In this document: one piece after another, positions 37,432-46,307 of the stretch | How the letters are laid out: each line of letters starts with the position of its first letter | Numbering within the stretch: position 1 is the stretch's first letter | Translations under genes and position numbers: made by a program | Assembly: GCF_030160275.1 (NCBI RefSeq) | Contig: NZ_BSOA01000013.1 | Location: 84,978-148,977 of the forward strand | From: Dyella flagellata | Lineage (GTDB): Bacteria > Pseudomonadota > Gammaproteobacteria > Xanthomonadales > Rhodanobacteraceae | DNA: 64,000 bases | Direction of reading: 5' to 3' | Notes under the pieces: model-generated | Databases searched by the model: none | Told to the model about the DNA's origin: nothing | The model's input: only the letters and a program-made list of their open reading frames with translations

Positions 37432-37925
37432 AGCAAAGCCTGCGTAACGAAGGTCTGGCTGCTGGCGGAAGAACCAGCATCACCAGCGCGGCTGTCATCG
37501 AACTGAATGATCACTTTGCACAGCGAGGTCTGTGTACCGGCAGCTGCAGCACAGTTGATCGTACCAATGGTGGTGGCAGACTGGCCGAGGGGTTTAAGCT
37601 CTTGGCTGCACCACGCCGCGATTTGCGTTTGCGCCAGGGTACTGTTGGTCGTTGGACAGGCATTCCCTTTGTAGGTGCCGTTATAGTTCGCGGCGTTGGT
37701 ACGGTCCGCGCGCATTGCATCGAGGATCGAATAGCTGGCGATCGTGGCCATGCTGCGCACCATCGCGCTGTTGTTGGTGGACAACGAACGCGCTTGCAAC
37801 GCGGCAACCGCGAGGAAGCCGATCGAAAGTACCAGTACGGCAATCATTACCTCGATCAGGCCAACGCCGGCCTGGTTCCGGCTACCGATTCGCGCGAATC
37901 GCTTTTGTCTTTGGCTAGGCGTCAT
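37428..37925 (-). CDS. pilV: Type IV pilus minor pilin PilV
   Basis: A 165-residue minor pilin with the site QAG|VGLIEVMIAVLVLSIGFLAV, then AALQARSLSTNNSAM, typical of PilV. ATG 37925 overlaps the fimT stop as ATGA; a TTG two codons earlier is less likely. Cysteines in the C-terminal half should form disulfides. It works with PilW, PilX and FimT in the pilus-tip complex. Confidence 0.9.
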   Translation of the reverse strand: MTPSQRQKRFARIGSRNQAGVGLIEVMIAVLVLSIGFLAVAALQARSLSTNNSAMVRSMATIASYSILDAMRADRTNAANYNGTYKGNACPTTNSTLAQTQIAAWCSQELKPLGQSATTIGTINCAAAAGTQTSLCKVIIQFDDSRAGDAGSSASSQTFVTQALL

Positions 37926-38494
37926 GGACAAGTCGCCGTGGTCGTGGTGGTGGTGATGATCGATCCGGTCGCCATCTGGACCTTGATGTGGTTGTTGCTG
38001 CTGAGCGCGGCGCTGCAGATATCCGCCAACGCCGAAGTGGCGGTGTCGCTATAGGGCGTGGTTGAGCCGGGCGTATAACCCAGGCCATCGCCATGAAAGC
38101 GGATGGCAACGAAAGTGCCGGATATCTGCACCGGCATCTGCAGCTCCGGTGGAGCACCAAACACCGGCAATGCTTTGGCAGACGTCTGCTGCACAAACAC
38201 TGCGCCACCGCTAGTACCGCAGGCCGTGCCGAGCGTGTCGGAGGTGTTGGTGGTCGCGCTATTGCTGCAAAACTGAGTGTAGGAGTTGTGCTTGATCGCC
38301 TCCATGCGCGCGGTATTGAGCCCGGCAACGAGTTCGTTGGCCGCGGTGGTCAGCCGGTTCGAATTGATCATGTCCTTGAAGTTGGGTACGGCGATCACCG
38401 CGAGGATGGCGACCACCGCCAGCGTGACCATCAGCTCGACCATGCTGAATCCCTTGACACACCTGACCGGCGCGCTTCGCAACGACACAAGCAT
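37922..38494 (-). CDS. fimT: Type IV pilus minor pilin FimT/FimU (GspH family)
   Basis: A 190-residue minor pilin with prepilin site VKG|FSMVELMVTLAVVAILAVIA and the GspH/FimT pattern NRLTTAANELVAGLNTARMEAIK. GGGGGAATTTC precedes the ATG, giving a clear ribosome site. First gene of fimT-pilV-pilW-pilX-pilY1-pilE. In some Xanthomonadales FimT binds DNA for natural transformation; the C-terminal region here (ending TTTTTTATCP) lacks an obvious Arg patch, so I do not claim that function. Confidence 0.9.
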   Translation of the reverse strand: MLVSLRSAPVRCVKGFSMVELMVTLAVVAILAVIAVPNFKDMINSNRLTTAANELVAGLNTARMEAIKHNSYTQFCSNSATTNTSDTLGTACGTSGGAVFVQQTSAKALPVFGAPPELQMPVQISGTFVAIRFHGDGLGYTPGSTTPYSDTATSALADICSAALSSNNHIKVQMATGSIITTTTTTATCP

Positions 38495-38877
38495 GAAATT
38501 CCCCCCGTACGTAGGTTTTAGTCTACGCAGGCATTTTGCGGCGGCCAGTCCCCGCCCCCCTTTAAGTAGGCGCTATCCGACAAGTGGCAGGGTTTTTCCG
38601 ACGAGCGGACTAAAGGGGCGCCGATGGCGTGAGGGCGGTCACGCATGGAATGTGTTGCTTGCACGGGTCTGCTGGCGCCCCGGTTCGTGATCGCCGGGAT
38701 GGCGGTCCCGGCATGCTCCTTGATCACCAAGCTGGGTTTGCAACCCAGCCTACGGGAGGCCCGGCCTGGGGGGATGGTCATCCCAGCCTGCGGGCCTGAG
38801 CAAAATCAATGGTTTCTTCTGCACGTGAGGGAGCGGATAATCGTTGCCCTTTCTGGCCAGCTGTCACTCATTTAACG
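38495..38877. other. Intergenic interval between fimT and rapA
   Basis: It must hold the divergent promoters of the pilus operon and rapA, but I recognise no strong -35/-10. The middle is occupied by three REP-like hairpins (38689-38792). No gene seen. Confidence 0.5.
38689..38792. repeat. REP array, three degenerate units
   Basis: Three successive small palindromes: GCCGGGATGGCGGTCCCGGC, GCTGGGTTTGCAACCCAGCC and GGGGATGGTCATCCCAGCC. They follow the REP layout but vary in core bases. Confidence 0.7.
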
Positions 38878-41718
38878 ATGTTCATACCAGGTCAACGCTG
38901 GATCTCCACCGCCGAGCCCGAACTCGGCCTAGGCACCGTGCTGCGCGTCGAAGGGCGCGGAGTGCAGGTGCTGTTCGCCAAGTCGGGGGTATTGCGCCCT
39001 TATGCGATGGATTCCGCACCGTTGGTACGGGCGGAGTTTCGGGCCGGACAGCGGGTGTCCGGCAAAGGCATTGCCTTCCTGGTCGAGCGGATTGAGGAGC
39101 GCGAAGGACTGCTGGTGTACCGCGGCGAGGGACGTGAACTGCATGAGGGCCAGCTGGATGACGAGCAGAGCGTCAGCCAGGCGGACGATCGGCTGATCGG
39201 CGGGCGTACCGACCCGGTGCAGCATTTCGAATTGCGCCTGGAGAGCCTGAAACGCCGGGCCGAGGCGCGGCGCTCGGCAAGCTGGGGCCTGGCTTCGGCG
39301 CGAATCGGGCTAGTCCCGCACCAGTTGCGGGTGTCAGGCATTGCCGCGGCGCGCCGTCCGCCGCGCGTACTGCTCGCCGATGAAGTGGGCCTGGGCAAGA
39401 CGATCGAGGCCGGCATGATCATCGCGCGCCAGATCTCGGCCGGGCGTGCCTCGCGCGTGCTGGTGCTATTGCCCGATACGCTGGTGTATCAGTGGTTCGT
39501 GGAGCTGCTGCGCCGCTTCAACCTGAATTTTGCGATCTATGACGAAGAGCGCTGCGAGGCGCTGGAGCAATCGGGCAGCGACGCCAATCCGTTCGAAGAC
39601 GAGCAGTTGGTGATCGCCGACTTCGGCTTCCTGGCACATAACCCCAAGCGCGCCCAGCAACTCATGGATACAAGCTGGGATCTGCTGGTGGTGGACGAGG
39701 CCCATCACCTGGCGTGGGCGCCGGACAACGCCAGCCCACGCTATAGCTTGGTGGAGCAACTCGCTGCCGCAACACCGGGCGTGATCCTGCTGACGGCTAC
39801 GCCGGAACAACTCGGCCGCAGCGGCCACTTTGCCCGTTTGCGTCTGCTCGATCCGCAACGCTACCACGATCTGGATGCCCACCTGGCCGAGTCCGAGCAG
39901 TTCCAGGCGCTTTCACATATTGCCGACAAATTGCTGGAACGTACTCCGCTCGCCGCTTCCGAGCTGGAACAGCTGCGCAAGGCTTTCGAAGGTGACGCCG
40001 CGTTGCAGGCCAGCCTTGGCGACACCACCAAGCCCGAGCACAGCCGCGACCTGCTCGCGGCGCTAATCGATCGGCACGGCACCGGCCGCAGCATGTTCCG
40101 CAATCGCCGTGCCGGCATCGGCGGCTTTCCCAAACGCGTACCGGTGTGGGAACTGGTGGATGCCGAACGCCTGGACGAAATCACGCGCCAGGCGCTGCTG
40201 GTGGAATTCCATGCCGATATCCAGCAGCCGGTGCCGGTGCTTGAGCTCGATTACGCCAGCGATCCACGCATCGACACCCTGGTCGCCCTGCTCGATCGCT
40301 ACCCGCAAGACAAGTTCCTGCTGATCTGCCGCAGCCAGGCCAAGGTGCTGGCACTGGAAGAAGCCTTGCGCACGCGCACCGGCGCAGGCATCGCGCGATT
40401 CCATGAAGGCTTAGGGATAGTGCAGCGCGACCGCAATGCCGCCTATTTCGCCCAGCCGGATGGCGCGCGCCTGCTGATCTCATCGGAAATCGGCTCGGAA
40501 GGCCGCAACTTCCAGTTCGCGCACCGGCTGGTGCTGTGGGATCTGCCGTTGGATCCTGACCTGCTGGAGCAACGCATCGGCCGGCTGGACCGCATCGGGC
40601 AGAAGCACGACATCAGCATCCACATCATCGCCGCCGCCGATAGCGCCCAGCATGTGCTGGCGCGCTGGTACGACGAAGGCATCGACGCCTTCCGCAGCAG
40701 CCCTGCTGACGGCCGCGAGCTGCTGCGCCGTTACGGTGAAACGCTGGCGAAACTCGCCGAAGAACACGCCCGTGGCGACGATCAACGCGACCAGGAACTG
40801 GACGTGCTGCTAGCCGAAACACGGGCCGCGCACGAGCAGATGGCGGAGCTGATCCGTGCAGGCCGCGATCATCTGCTTGAGCTTGCCGCCAGCCGCGATC
40901 TGCACGCGGACGAGTTGGCGCAAGCGTTTCGCCGCGAAGACGACGATCCCTCCCGGGACGCGTTCCAGCAGCGACTACTGGAGTCCTTCGGCATCCACGC
41001 CGAAGAACTTGGGCCCAACGTGCTGCTGCTCGACCCGCAATACCTTTCCACCGACGCCCTGCCCGGCTTTGGCGAAGGCCCTGTTTCGGTCACGTTCTCG
41101 CGCGATGTCGCACTCGCGCGCGAGGAGCTGCCGCTGTTGCGCCTGGATCATCCGATGATCGCCAGCGCCATCGACCTGGTGTTGTCCAACGAACGCGGCA
41201 ATGCCACTTTCATGGTGGACGATGCATTGCCGCCACGTAACGCACTGCTGCAAGCCGTCTACGTGCTGGAGTGCGTTGCCGAACGCAGCCTGGATGTGGA
41301 GCGCTTCCTGCCTACGCAACCGATCGTGACCGCGATCGACACCAAGCTCACCGAACGGCCTGGTTTCCAGCCGAGCGACAGCGCCATACGCAAAGCGGCC
41401 GATCGCACCATCGAGGTACCTCGCTACCGCAAATTCCTGACCAAGCTGGTGCCGCCGATGCTGGAAAAGGCCGAGGCAGCGGCCAGCTTGCGGGCGCAAA
41501 GCAGCATGGCCAACGCGTTAACCGATGCCATGGAAAATCTAGATGCGGGACTTGCGCGCCTGCGGGCGCTGCGCGCCGTGAACCCTTCGATCAGCGAAAC
41601 GGAAATCGCACGGCTGGAAGAAGAGCGTTCAGCGCTGCTGGCAGCGCTGCCGCAGGCCCGTTTGCGCCTGGATGCGGTGCGCTTCGTGGTCAGCCCGGAT
41701 TTTCTTGCATTGCGCTGA
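38878..41718 (+). CDS. rapA: RNA polymerase-associated SWI2/SNF2 ATPase RapA
   Basis: A 946-residue Swi2/Snf2 protein that binds RNA polymerase and helps recycle it after termination. The N-terminal Tudor-like part opens with FIPGQRWISTAEPELGLGTV. Helicase motifs are DEVGLGKTIEAGM (Walker A), VVDEAHHL (DEAH box), LLTATPEQL and SEIGSEGRNFQFAHRLVLWD with QRIGRLDRIGQ (motifs V and VI). The C-terminal ~350 residues match the RapA-specific domain. ATG 38878 begins at the conserved N-terminus; an upstream frame adds 23 atypical residues. Monocistronic, flanked by REPs. Confidence 0.94.
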   Translation: MFIPGQRWISTAEPELGLGTVLRVEGRGVQVLFAKSGVLRPYAMDSAPLVRAEFRAGQRVSGKGIAFLVERIEEREGLLVYRGEGRELHEGQLDDEQSVSQADDRLIGGRTDPVQHFELRLESLKRRAEARRSASWGLASARIGLVPHQLRVSGIAAARRPPRVLLADEVGLGKTIEAGMIIARQISAGRASRVLVLLPDTLVYQWFVELLRRFNLNFAIYDEERCEALEQSGSDANPFEDEQLVIADFGFLAHNPKRAQQLMDTSWDLLVVDEAHHLAWAPDNASPRYSLVEQLAAATPGVILLTATPEQLGRSGHFARLRLLDPQRYHDLDAHLAESEQFQALSHIADKLLERTPLAASELEQLRKAFEGDAALQASLGDTTKPEHSRDLLAALIDRHGTGRSMFRNRRAGIGGFPKRVPVWELVDAERLDEITRQALLVEFHADIQQPVPVLELDYASDPRIDTLVALLDRYPQDKFLLICRSQAKVLALEEALRTRTGAGIARFHEGLGIVQRDRNAAYFAQPDGARLLISSEIGSEGRNFQFAHRLVLWDLPLDPDLLEQRIGRLDRIGQKHDISIHIIAAADSAQHVLARWYDEGIDAFRSSPADGRELLRRYGETLAKLAEEHARGDDQRDQELDVLLAETRAAHEQMAELIRAGRDHLLELAASRDLHADELAQAFRREDDDPSRDAFQQRLLESFGIHAEELGPNVLLLDPQYLSTDALPGFGEGPVSVTFSRDVALAREELPLLRLDHPMIASAIDLVLSNERGNATFMVDDALPPRNALLQAVYVLECVAERSLDVERFLPTQPIVTAIDTKLTERPGFQPSDSAIRKAADRTIEVPRYRKFLTKLVPPMLEKAEAAASLRAQSSMANALTDAMENLDAGLARLRALRAVNPSISETEIARLEEERSALLAALPQARLRLDAVRFVVSPDFLALR

Positions 41719-41722
41719 CATT

Positions 41723-41784
41723 GTAGGCTGGGATGCCAATCCCAGCTTTCCGCGTGGACGCTGGGATTATCATCCCAGCCTACG
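41723..41784. repeat. REP pair downstream of the RAYT gene
   Basis: GTAGGCTGGGATGCCAATCC and the inverted ACGCTGGGATTATCATCCCA, lying between rapA and the RAYT stop. Each carries the GTAG foot that RAYT enzymes use. Confidence 0.92.
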
Positions 41785-41789
41785 GGTAC

Positions 41790-42326
41790 CTATTCACCTG
41801 CGGATACCAGATCGATCGCTCCCGGCGCCACCGCCCAATCCATGGGATACACGCCGCGCACAACGTGACGATGAAAGGATGAATACGACCAGTCCGCAAC
41901 ATGGGCCAAATGGCCATGCTTGACCGGATTGAAATGGATGTAGTCGAAGTGCCGCTGGAAATCGCGGTCATCGCGAATCAGATGCTCCCAATAGCGGCGC
42001 TGCCAAATGCCCCGCTCCCCTTTGCGCCGTCGGCTTGGCGATGTCCGCTCATTGGCAGGGATACTTCGTGAGAAGCGAGCCTTGATCAAACGCCAGCGCC
42101 TAGAAAAATCGTTATCGCTGGAGGGCAGCATCCATAGGCAATGCAGGTGCTCCGGCAATACCACGGCGGCCTCGACGATAAACGGATGGGCTTGCCTCGT
42201 CATGCGAAAAGCTTCGCGCAGCGCATCCGCATGCCGGGTGAGCAGATCATTGCCCTGCCGTTCGGCCAGGTTGACGGTGAAGAAATACATGGCGCCCGGT
42301 ACGCGAGCGCGAGTGTAAGTTCTCAT
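41790..42326 (-). CDS. REP-associated tyrosine transposase (RAYT, IS200/IS605-like)
   Basis: A 178-residue Y1 HUH-type transposase domesticated to mobilise or maintain REP sequences. The metal-binding HLH is at residues 60-62 in LPEHLHCLW. The catalytic Tyr is Y129 in HFDYIHFNPVKHG, next to the typical WQRRYWEHLIRDD. ATG 42326 gives the family start RARVPGAMYFFTVNL; an upstream ATG lies inside the REP. REP pairs flank the gene on both sides within 15 bases, the diagnostic RAYT arrangement. E. coli TnpA-REP cuts at the GTAG foot. All motifs look intact. Confidence 0.92.
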   Translation of the reverse strand: MRTYTRARVPGAMYFFTVNLAERQGNDLLTRHADALREAFRMTRQAHPFIVEAAVVLPEHLHCLWMLPSSDNDFSRRWRLIKARFSRSIPANERTSPSRRRKGERGIWQRRYWEHLIRDDRDFQRHFDYIHFNPVKHGHLAHVADWSYSSFHRHVVRGVYPMDWAVAPGAIDLVSAGE

Positions 42327-42337
42327 TGGCGTGGAAA

Positions 42338-42396
42338 TAGCTGGGATTGTCATCCCAGCCTACGCTCAGCGTGTAGGCTGGGATGTAATCCCAGCA
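42338..42396. repeat. REP pair upstream of the RAYT gene
   Basis: TAGCTGGGATTGTCATCCCA and the second unit GTAGGCTGGGATGTAATCCC, both within 70 bases of the RAYT start. Confidence 0.92.
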
Positions 42397-42427
42397 CTTG
42401 CATCCAGGCCGGGAATCGCCGACGAGA

Positions 42428-43795
42428 TCAGGCCGCGTTCGCATCCGCCGCGGCAATCGTCATCCGTTTGCCGATACCGAACACGAAGTACGCGACGGTC
42501 AGCAACACCACCCAGCCCAGGCCCACGTACAAGGCCACGCGCGTGCCCGGGTCATAGCCGAGCATGAACACCACGAACAGCATGAAGGCCAGGCAGATTG
42601 CGCTGGTCAGAGGCCAGCCGCGCAGCGGGAACTGGGTCTTGCCGAAACGGCGACGGAAGCTGAAGTGCGCGATCAACACCATCGACCACGTCCACACGGT
42701 GTTGAACGAGAGGATCGACATCATCATCAGGAAGATGTTCTTCGGCAGCTCGTAATTGAGCACCACGCCTACCATCAGGCAGGCCAGGGTCACCAGCACG
42801 CCACGGGTCGGCACGCCGTGCGCGCTCACCTTGGCCAGCACCGCCGGCGCCTGCCCCTTGTTGGCCAGGCTGTAGAGCATGCGGCTGCCGCTGAAGGTGG
42901 TGCTGTTGAAGCCTGACAGCGCCGCGGTAATCAGCACGAAGTTGATCAAGCCGGCCGCCTGCGCAATGCCAAGCTTGTCGAAGGTGGTCACGAACGGGCT
43001 GCTCTGCGTGGTGAGCTGATCCCACGGATAGATCGCCATGATCACGAACAACGCGCCCACATAGAAAATCAGGATACGCCACAGAACCGAATTGACGGCG
43101 CGCGGGATAGTGCGCTCCGGCTGCGAGGCCTCGCCTGCCGCCATGCCTACGGTTTCGATGCCGCCGAACGAGAACACCACCACCGGCAACGCCAACACGG
43201 TTCCCATCACGCCCCTGGGGAACCAGCCGCCGTGACTCCACAAATTGGACAGCCCCACCGGATGCCCGCCGTTGCCCCAGCCCAGCCAGATCATGCCGGC
43301 GCCGCCCAGGATCATCAGCACCACGGTCACCACCTTGATCATGGTGAACCAGAATTCCATCTCGCCGTACACCTTCACCGCCATCAGGTTCAGCGAGCCG
43401 ATCATCAGCACGCTGCCGAACACCCAGATCCATTGATCCACGTGGGGAAACCATAGCTTCATGTAGATGCCGACGCCGGTGCTCTCGGCCATGCCCACGC
43501 CCACCATCAGCAGCCAGTAGTTCCAGCCGGTGACATAGCCGGCGAACGGTCCCAGGTAGCGATGCGCGTAGCTGCTGAACGAACCGGCCACCGGATCGTG
43601 TACCGCCATTTCGCCCAATGCGCGCATGATGATGAAGATCATCAGGCCACCGAACATGTAGGCGAACAACACCGATGGGCCAGCGAGCTGGATGGTGCTG
43701 GCCGAGCCCAGGAACAGGCCGGTACCGATGGCCATGCCCAGCGCCATGAAGGTGATGTGGCGCGGCATCAGCCGGCGCTGCAGGTGTTGGGTCAT
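42428..43795 (-). CDS. Amino acid permease (APC superfamily, ProY/AroP-like)
   Basis: A 455-residue inner-membrane transporter with twelve predicted helices. The AAT-family start is RRLMPRHITFMALGMAIGTG with LFLGSASTIQLAGPSVLFAY. EMAVHDPVAGSFSSYAHRYL and SFGGIETVGMAAGEASQPER are further signatures. Such proteins import one or a few amino acids with protons; ProY, GabP, LysP and AroP are close relatives, so substrate cannot be fixed. It starts 24 bases after the rhomboid stop and may be co-transcribed with it. Confidence 0.9.
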   Translation of the reverse strand: MTQHLQRRLMPRHITFMALGMAIGTGLFLGSASTIQLAGPSVLFAYMFGGLMIFIIMRALGEMAVHDPVAGSFSSYAHRYLGPFAGYVTGWNYWLLMVGVGMAESTGVGIYMKLWFPHVDQWIWVFGSVLMIGSLNLMAVKVYGEMEFWFTMIKVVTVVLMILGGAGMIWLGWGNGGHPVGLSNLWSHGGWFPRGVMGTVLALPVVVFSFGGIETVGMAAGEASQPERTIPRAVNSVLWRILIFYVGALFVIMAIYPWDQLTTQSSPFVTTFDKLGIAQAAGLINFVLITAALSGFNSTTFSGSRMLYSLANKGQAPAVLAKVSAHGVPTRGVLVTLACLMVGVVLNYELPKNIFLMMMSILSFNTVWTWSMVLIAHFSFRRRFGKTQFPLRGWPLTSAICLAFMLFVVFMLGYDPGTRVALYVGLGWVVLLTVAYFVFGIGKRMTIAAADANAA

Positions 43796-43819
43796 GCTTT
43801 CCGTCCGCAGGGATTTTGT

Positions 43820-44473
43820 TCAGCGCAACAAACGGCGTTTGGGTTTGATCGGAAACTTGCCGCGCCAGTATTCGATCATCAAGAAGCCGCCCAGCATACC
43901 GCCAAGATGGGCGAAATGCGCAACGTTCGCCGCCCAGCCACCCACGCCCAGCACCAGCTCAACCGCGCCATAGCCGATCACGAACAGCCAGGCGGGGATA
44001 GGAATGGGCAGGAACATCAGCATCAGTCGTTCTTGCGGGTACAGCATGCCAAACGCCAACAGCAGCCCAAAGATCGCGCCGGATGCGCCTAGCGTAGGTT
44101 CAAAGCCATGCGTGAAGTACCTCACCACCAGCAATTGCGCCAGCGCGGCGGTGAGCAGGCAAACGAAGTAGTACAGCGTGAAATTGCGCGGCCCGAAGGT
44201 CTGCTCGATGGCGCCGCCGAACATATACAGCGCGAACATGTTGAAGAAAATGTGCGACAGGCTGCCATGCATGAAGGCGTAGGTAACCAGCTGCCAGGGC
44301 CGAAAACCGATCGCCGTCAGGCTGCCGTCCGGCAACTGCGCCCAGTGGTCCGGCCCCCACGGCCAGAGCGCAAAATGCGCGATCAGGGTGTAGTGCATCA
44401 TCTGCTGCAACAAGAACACCGCCACATTGGCGATGAGCAGGTTGCGCGTGACGGGCGGAAGGCGGGTGGGCAT
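43820..44473 (-). CDS. Rhomboid-family intramembrane serine protease
   Basis: A 217-residue protein with six to seven helices. The catalytic Ser is in GASGAIFGLL and the His in VAHFAHLGGMLGGFL, the rhomboid dyad. HGSLSHIFFNMFALYMFG carries the conserved loop/TM2 histidine and asparagine. ATG 44473 (MPTRLPPVTRNLLIAN) fits the family; an upstream start adds 17 residues. It cleaves membrane helices of unknown partners. It may share a transcript with the permease gene. Confidence 0.93.
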   Translation of the reverse strand: MPTRLPPVTRNLLIANVAVFLLQQMMHYTLIAHFALWPWGPDHWAQLPDGSLTAIGFRPWQLVTYAFMHGSLSHIFFNMFALYMFGGAIEQTFGPRNFTLYYFVCLLTAALAQLLVVRYFTHGFEPTLGASGAIFGLLLAFGMLYPQERLMLMFLPIPIPAWLFVIGYGAVELVLGVGGWAANVAHFAHLGGMLGGFLMIEYWRGKFPIKPKRRLLR

Positions 44474-44584
44474 GGCGGGCGAATTTTTTGGGCTATGAGT
44501 GAGCTTATATGGGGGGAGCTGCAAGGGAACCCTAGCGGGTACGTTCCAACGACCTCAAGGCCGCCAGGCATCCGCGTACTTAAA

Positions 44585-44612
44585 CAAAAAAAGGCCACCC
44601 GAGGTGGCCTTT
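44585..44612 (-). terminator. Rho-independent terminator of the NlpC/P60 gene
   Basis: GGCCACC/GGTGGCC stem with a 3-base loop (44593-44609), followed on the minus strand by a run of seven T. It is 24 bases after the hydrolase stop. Confidence 0.92.
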
Positions 44613-44635
44613 CACAATCGTCGTTGCTTGGAAAA

Positions 44636-45355
44636 TCAACCGTTGTGCGTGCCCGCATCGATCTGGGCCATGGCATCCGGGCGGCGGGCGCCGGCAAAGC
44701 GCTTGGCCCAGTAGCTGTCGGCGAGATTGTCCACGCGCACCGATTCGCCGCGGCGCGGTGAATGGATGAAGCGGCCTTCGCCGATGTAGATCGCCACATG
44801 CGAGATGCGGCCCTTGCCATGGCGGCCACCGGCGGTGCGGAAGAACACCAGGTCGCCCGGCTGCATGGCATCGCGGTGGATGATGTGACCGACCAGGTAT
44901 TGCGAAGCGGAGTTGCTCGGCAATTGCAGGCCGATCGCGCGTTCGAAGACGTAGCGGACGAAACCGCTGCAGTCGAAGCCGGTGGAAGGATTGCGGCCGC
45001 CGCGCACATAGCGCACATGGCGCAGCTGCATGGCCAGGCCGATCAGCATGTCGCGCAGGTCCTGGCTGGTCTTGGCGTCGCTGAACTGTTCGATGCCGTC
45101 ATCCGCCTTGGTGGCGGTGTTGTCGTCGGCGCTGTCCTTGTCGTGCGCCAGCGCGGCGATCGGAAGCTGGGTGGGAAGCGTGGACTGGGCCAGGGCTGCC
45201 GCGGGAGTGAAAGCGGCGAGCGGACTCATCAACGCGGAGGAGAACTTTCCGGAAACCTGGGCCTGAATACTGCTGACGTTGTCGGCGGCGAAAGCGCTAC
45301 CTGAAAAGCACAAAGCCGTTGCAAGCGCGGCGAGTACAAGTCGCGTGTTTGGCAT
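44636..45355 (-). CDS. Exported NlpC/P60 cell-wall peptidase
   Basis: A 239-residue exported endopeptidase. A signal peptide (LAALATALCFSGSAFA) and an Ala/Ser-rich linker precede the C-terminal NlpC/P60 domain (~115-230). The catalytic Cys is in STGFDCSGFVRYV and the His in GRISHVAIYIG, with a third polar residue in FIHSPRRG. It would cut the D-Glu-mDAP bond in peptidoglycan stems. A possible structured leader ends 17 bases before the ATG, and a strong terminator follows, so the gene is its own unit. Confidence 0.92.
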   Translation of the reverse strand: MPNTRLVLAALATALCFSGSAFAADNVSSIQAQVSGKFSSALMSPLAAFTPAAALAQSTLPTQLPIAALAHDKDSADDNTATKADDGIEQFSDAKTSQDLRDMLIGLAMQLRHVRYVRGGRNPSTGFDCSGFVRYVFERAIGLQLPSNSASQYLVGHIIHRDAMQPGDLVFFRTAGGRHGKGRISHVAIYIGEGRFIHSPRRGESVRVDNLADSYWAKRFAGARRPDAMAQIDAGTHNG

Positions 45356-45611
45356 TAGGTGATCTCTGGGCGGTTACCGGAACGGCCGTCGCCCCCTGCG
45401 GCGGCCGTGACGAAGCAGTGAAAGTAACAAAGCCTCGCCGGTAACTTGTTCGGATGAGGTTAACTGAACCCTATCGTTCGGAAAATCGAATTTCGCCTCA
45501 CTCCCGTCTTAATACTCTGATTTTTCATATGATTTTATTAAACCGCAAATTCATGCGCGGGCGCGCACTGAAAATTTTTTCGCCTGCTTTACGTCAGGGA
45601 CAGCGAAAAAC
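45356..45611. other. 256-base interval between yggS and NlpC/P60 gene
   Basis: No gene seen. It holds a possible structured leader (45373-45445) and an AT-rich stretch (about 45481-45580) that should contain the NlpC/P60 gene's promoter. Confidence 0.5.
45373..45445 (-). promoter_or_regulatory. Possible structured 5' leader of the NlpC/P60 gene
   Basis: On the minus strand GTTACCGG (45445-45438) pairs with CCGGTAAC (45380-45373), an 8-bp stem closing about 57 bases. Inside, ACGGCCG and CGGCCGT (7 bp, with more pairing within) form a second GC-rich hairpin. The 3' arm ends 17 bases before the start codon, close enough to affect ribosome access. No known riboswitch family was recognised. Confidence 0.45.
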
Positions 45612-46307
45612 CTAGGCGACAGGGTAGGAACGGTGACCAAAAATGGCGGTTCCGATGCGCACCTCGGTGGCGCCCTCGGCGATCGCCAACGGGAAATCGC
45701 CGCTCATGCCCATGGAAAGACGTGGCAGCGCATGTCCTTGGGCGGCGCACTGGTCGCGCAGTTCGCGCAGGTGGCGAAAGCAGGCACGTACCTCGCCGGC
45801 ATCCTCGGACAGGGTCGCCAGCGTCATCAGGCCCTGCACGCGCAGCCTGGGAAAGCCACGCAGGCGCTCCAGGAAACCCGGCAGGTCCGCCGCCTCCAGA
45901 CCATGCTTGGTCTCCTCGCGCGCTGTCTTGACCTGGACCAGCACGTCCAGGGCGCGGTTTTCGGCTTCCAGGCGCCGCTGCAGCGCCTCGGCCAGCTCCA
46001 GCCGGTCCAACGACTGCACCTCACTGGCCAGCCGGGCCACATCCTTGGCCTTGTTGGTTTGCAGGTGGCCGATCACCACCCAATCGATTGCCTCGCCGGC
46101 CAGCGCCGCGGACTTTTCCCGGATTTCCTGCACCTTGTTCTCGCCCAGGCGATTCAGACCCAGCGCCAGCGCGGCCCGAACCACTTCCGGGCCAAAGGTC
46201 TTGCTGACCGGCAACACCGTGACTTCGGCCGGGTTGCGGCCCGCCTGGCGGCAGGCCTCGTCGACCCGGCCGCGCACGGCCGCCCAATTGGCAGCAATAT
46301 CGATCAT
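45612..46307 (-). CDS. yggS: PLP homeostasis protein YggS family
   Basis: A 231-residue alanine-racemase-fold protein that binds pyridoxal phosphate and controls free PLP and amino-acid pools. PLP lysine is in VLPVSKTFG. WVVIGHLQTNKAKDVARLA, KHGLEAADLPGFL and the phosphate site RLSMGMSGDFPLAIAEGATE with VRIGTAIFG are family hallmarks. ATG 46307 overlaps the upstream peptidase stop as ATGA. It usually neighbours pilT or proC; pairing with an M20 peptidase is less common. Confidence 0.94.
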   Translation of the reverse strand: MIDIAANWAAVRGRVDEACRQAGRNPAEVTVLPVSKTFGPEVVRAALALGLNRLGENKVQEIREKSAALAGEAIDWVVIGHLQTNKAKDVARLASEVQSLDRLELAEALQRRLEAENRALDVLVQVKTAREETKHGLEAADLPGFLERLRGFPRLRVQGLMTLATLSEDAGEVRACFRHLRELRDQCAAQGHALPRLSMGMSGDFPLAIAEGATEVRIGTAIFGHRSYPVA

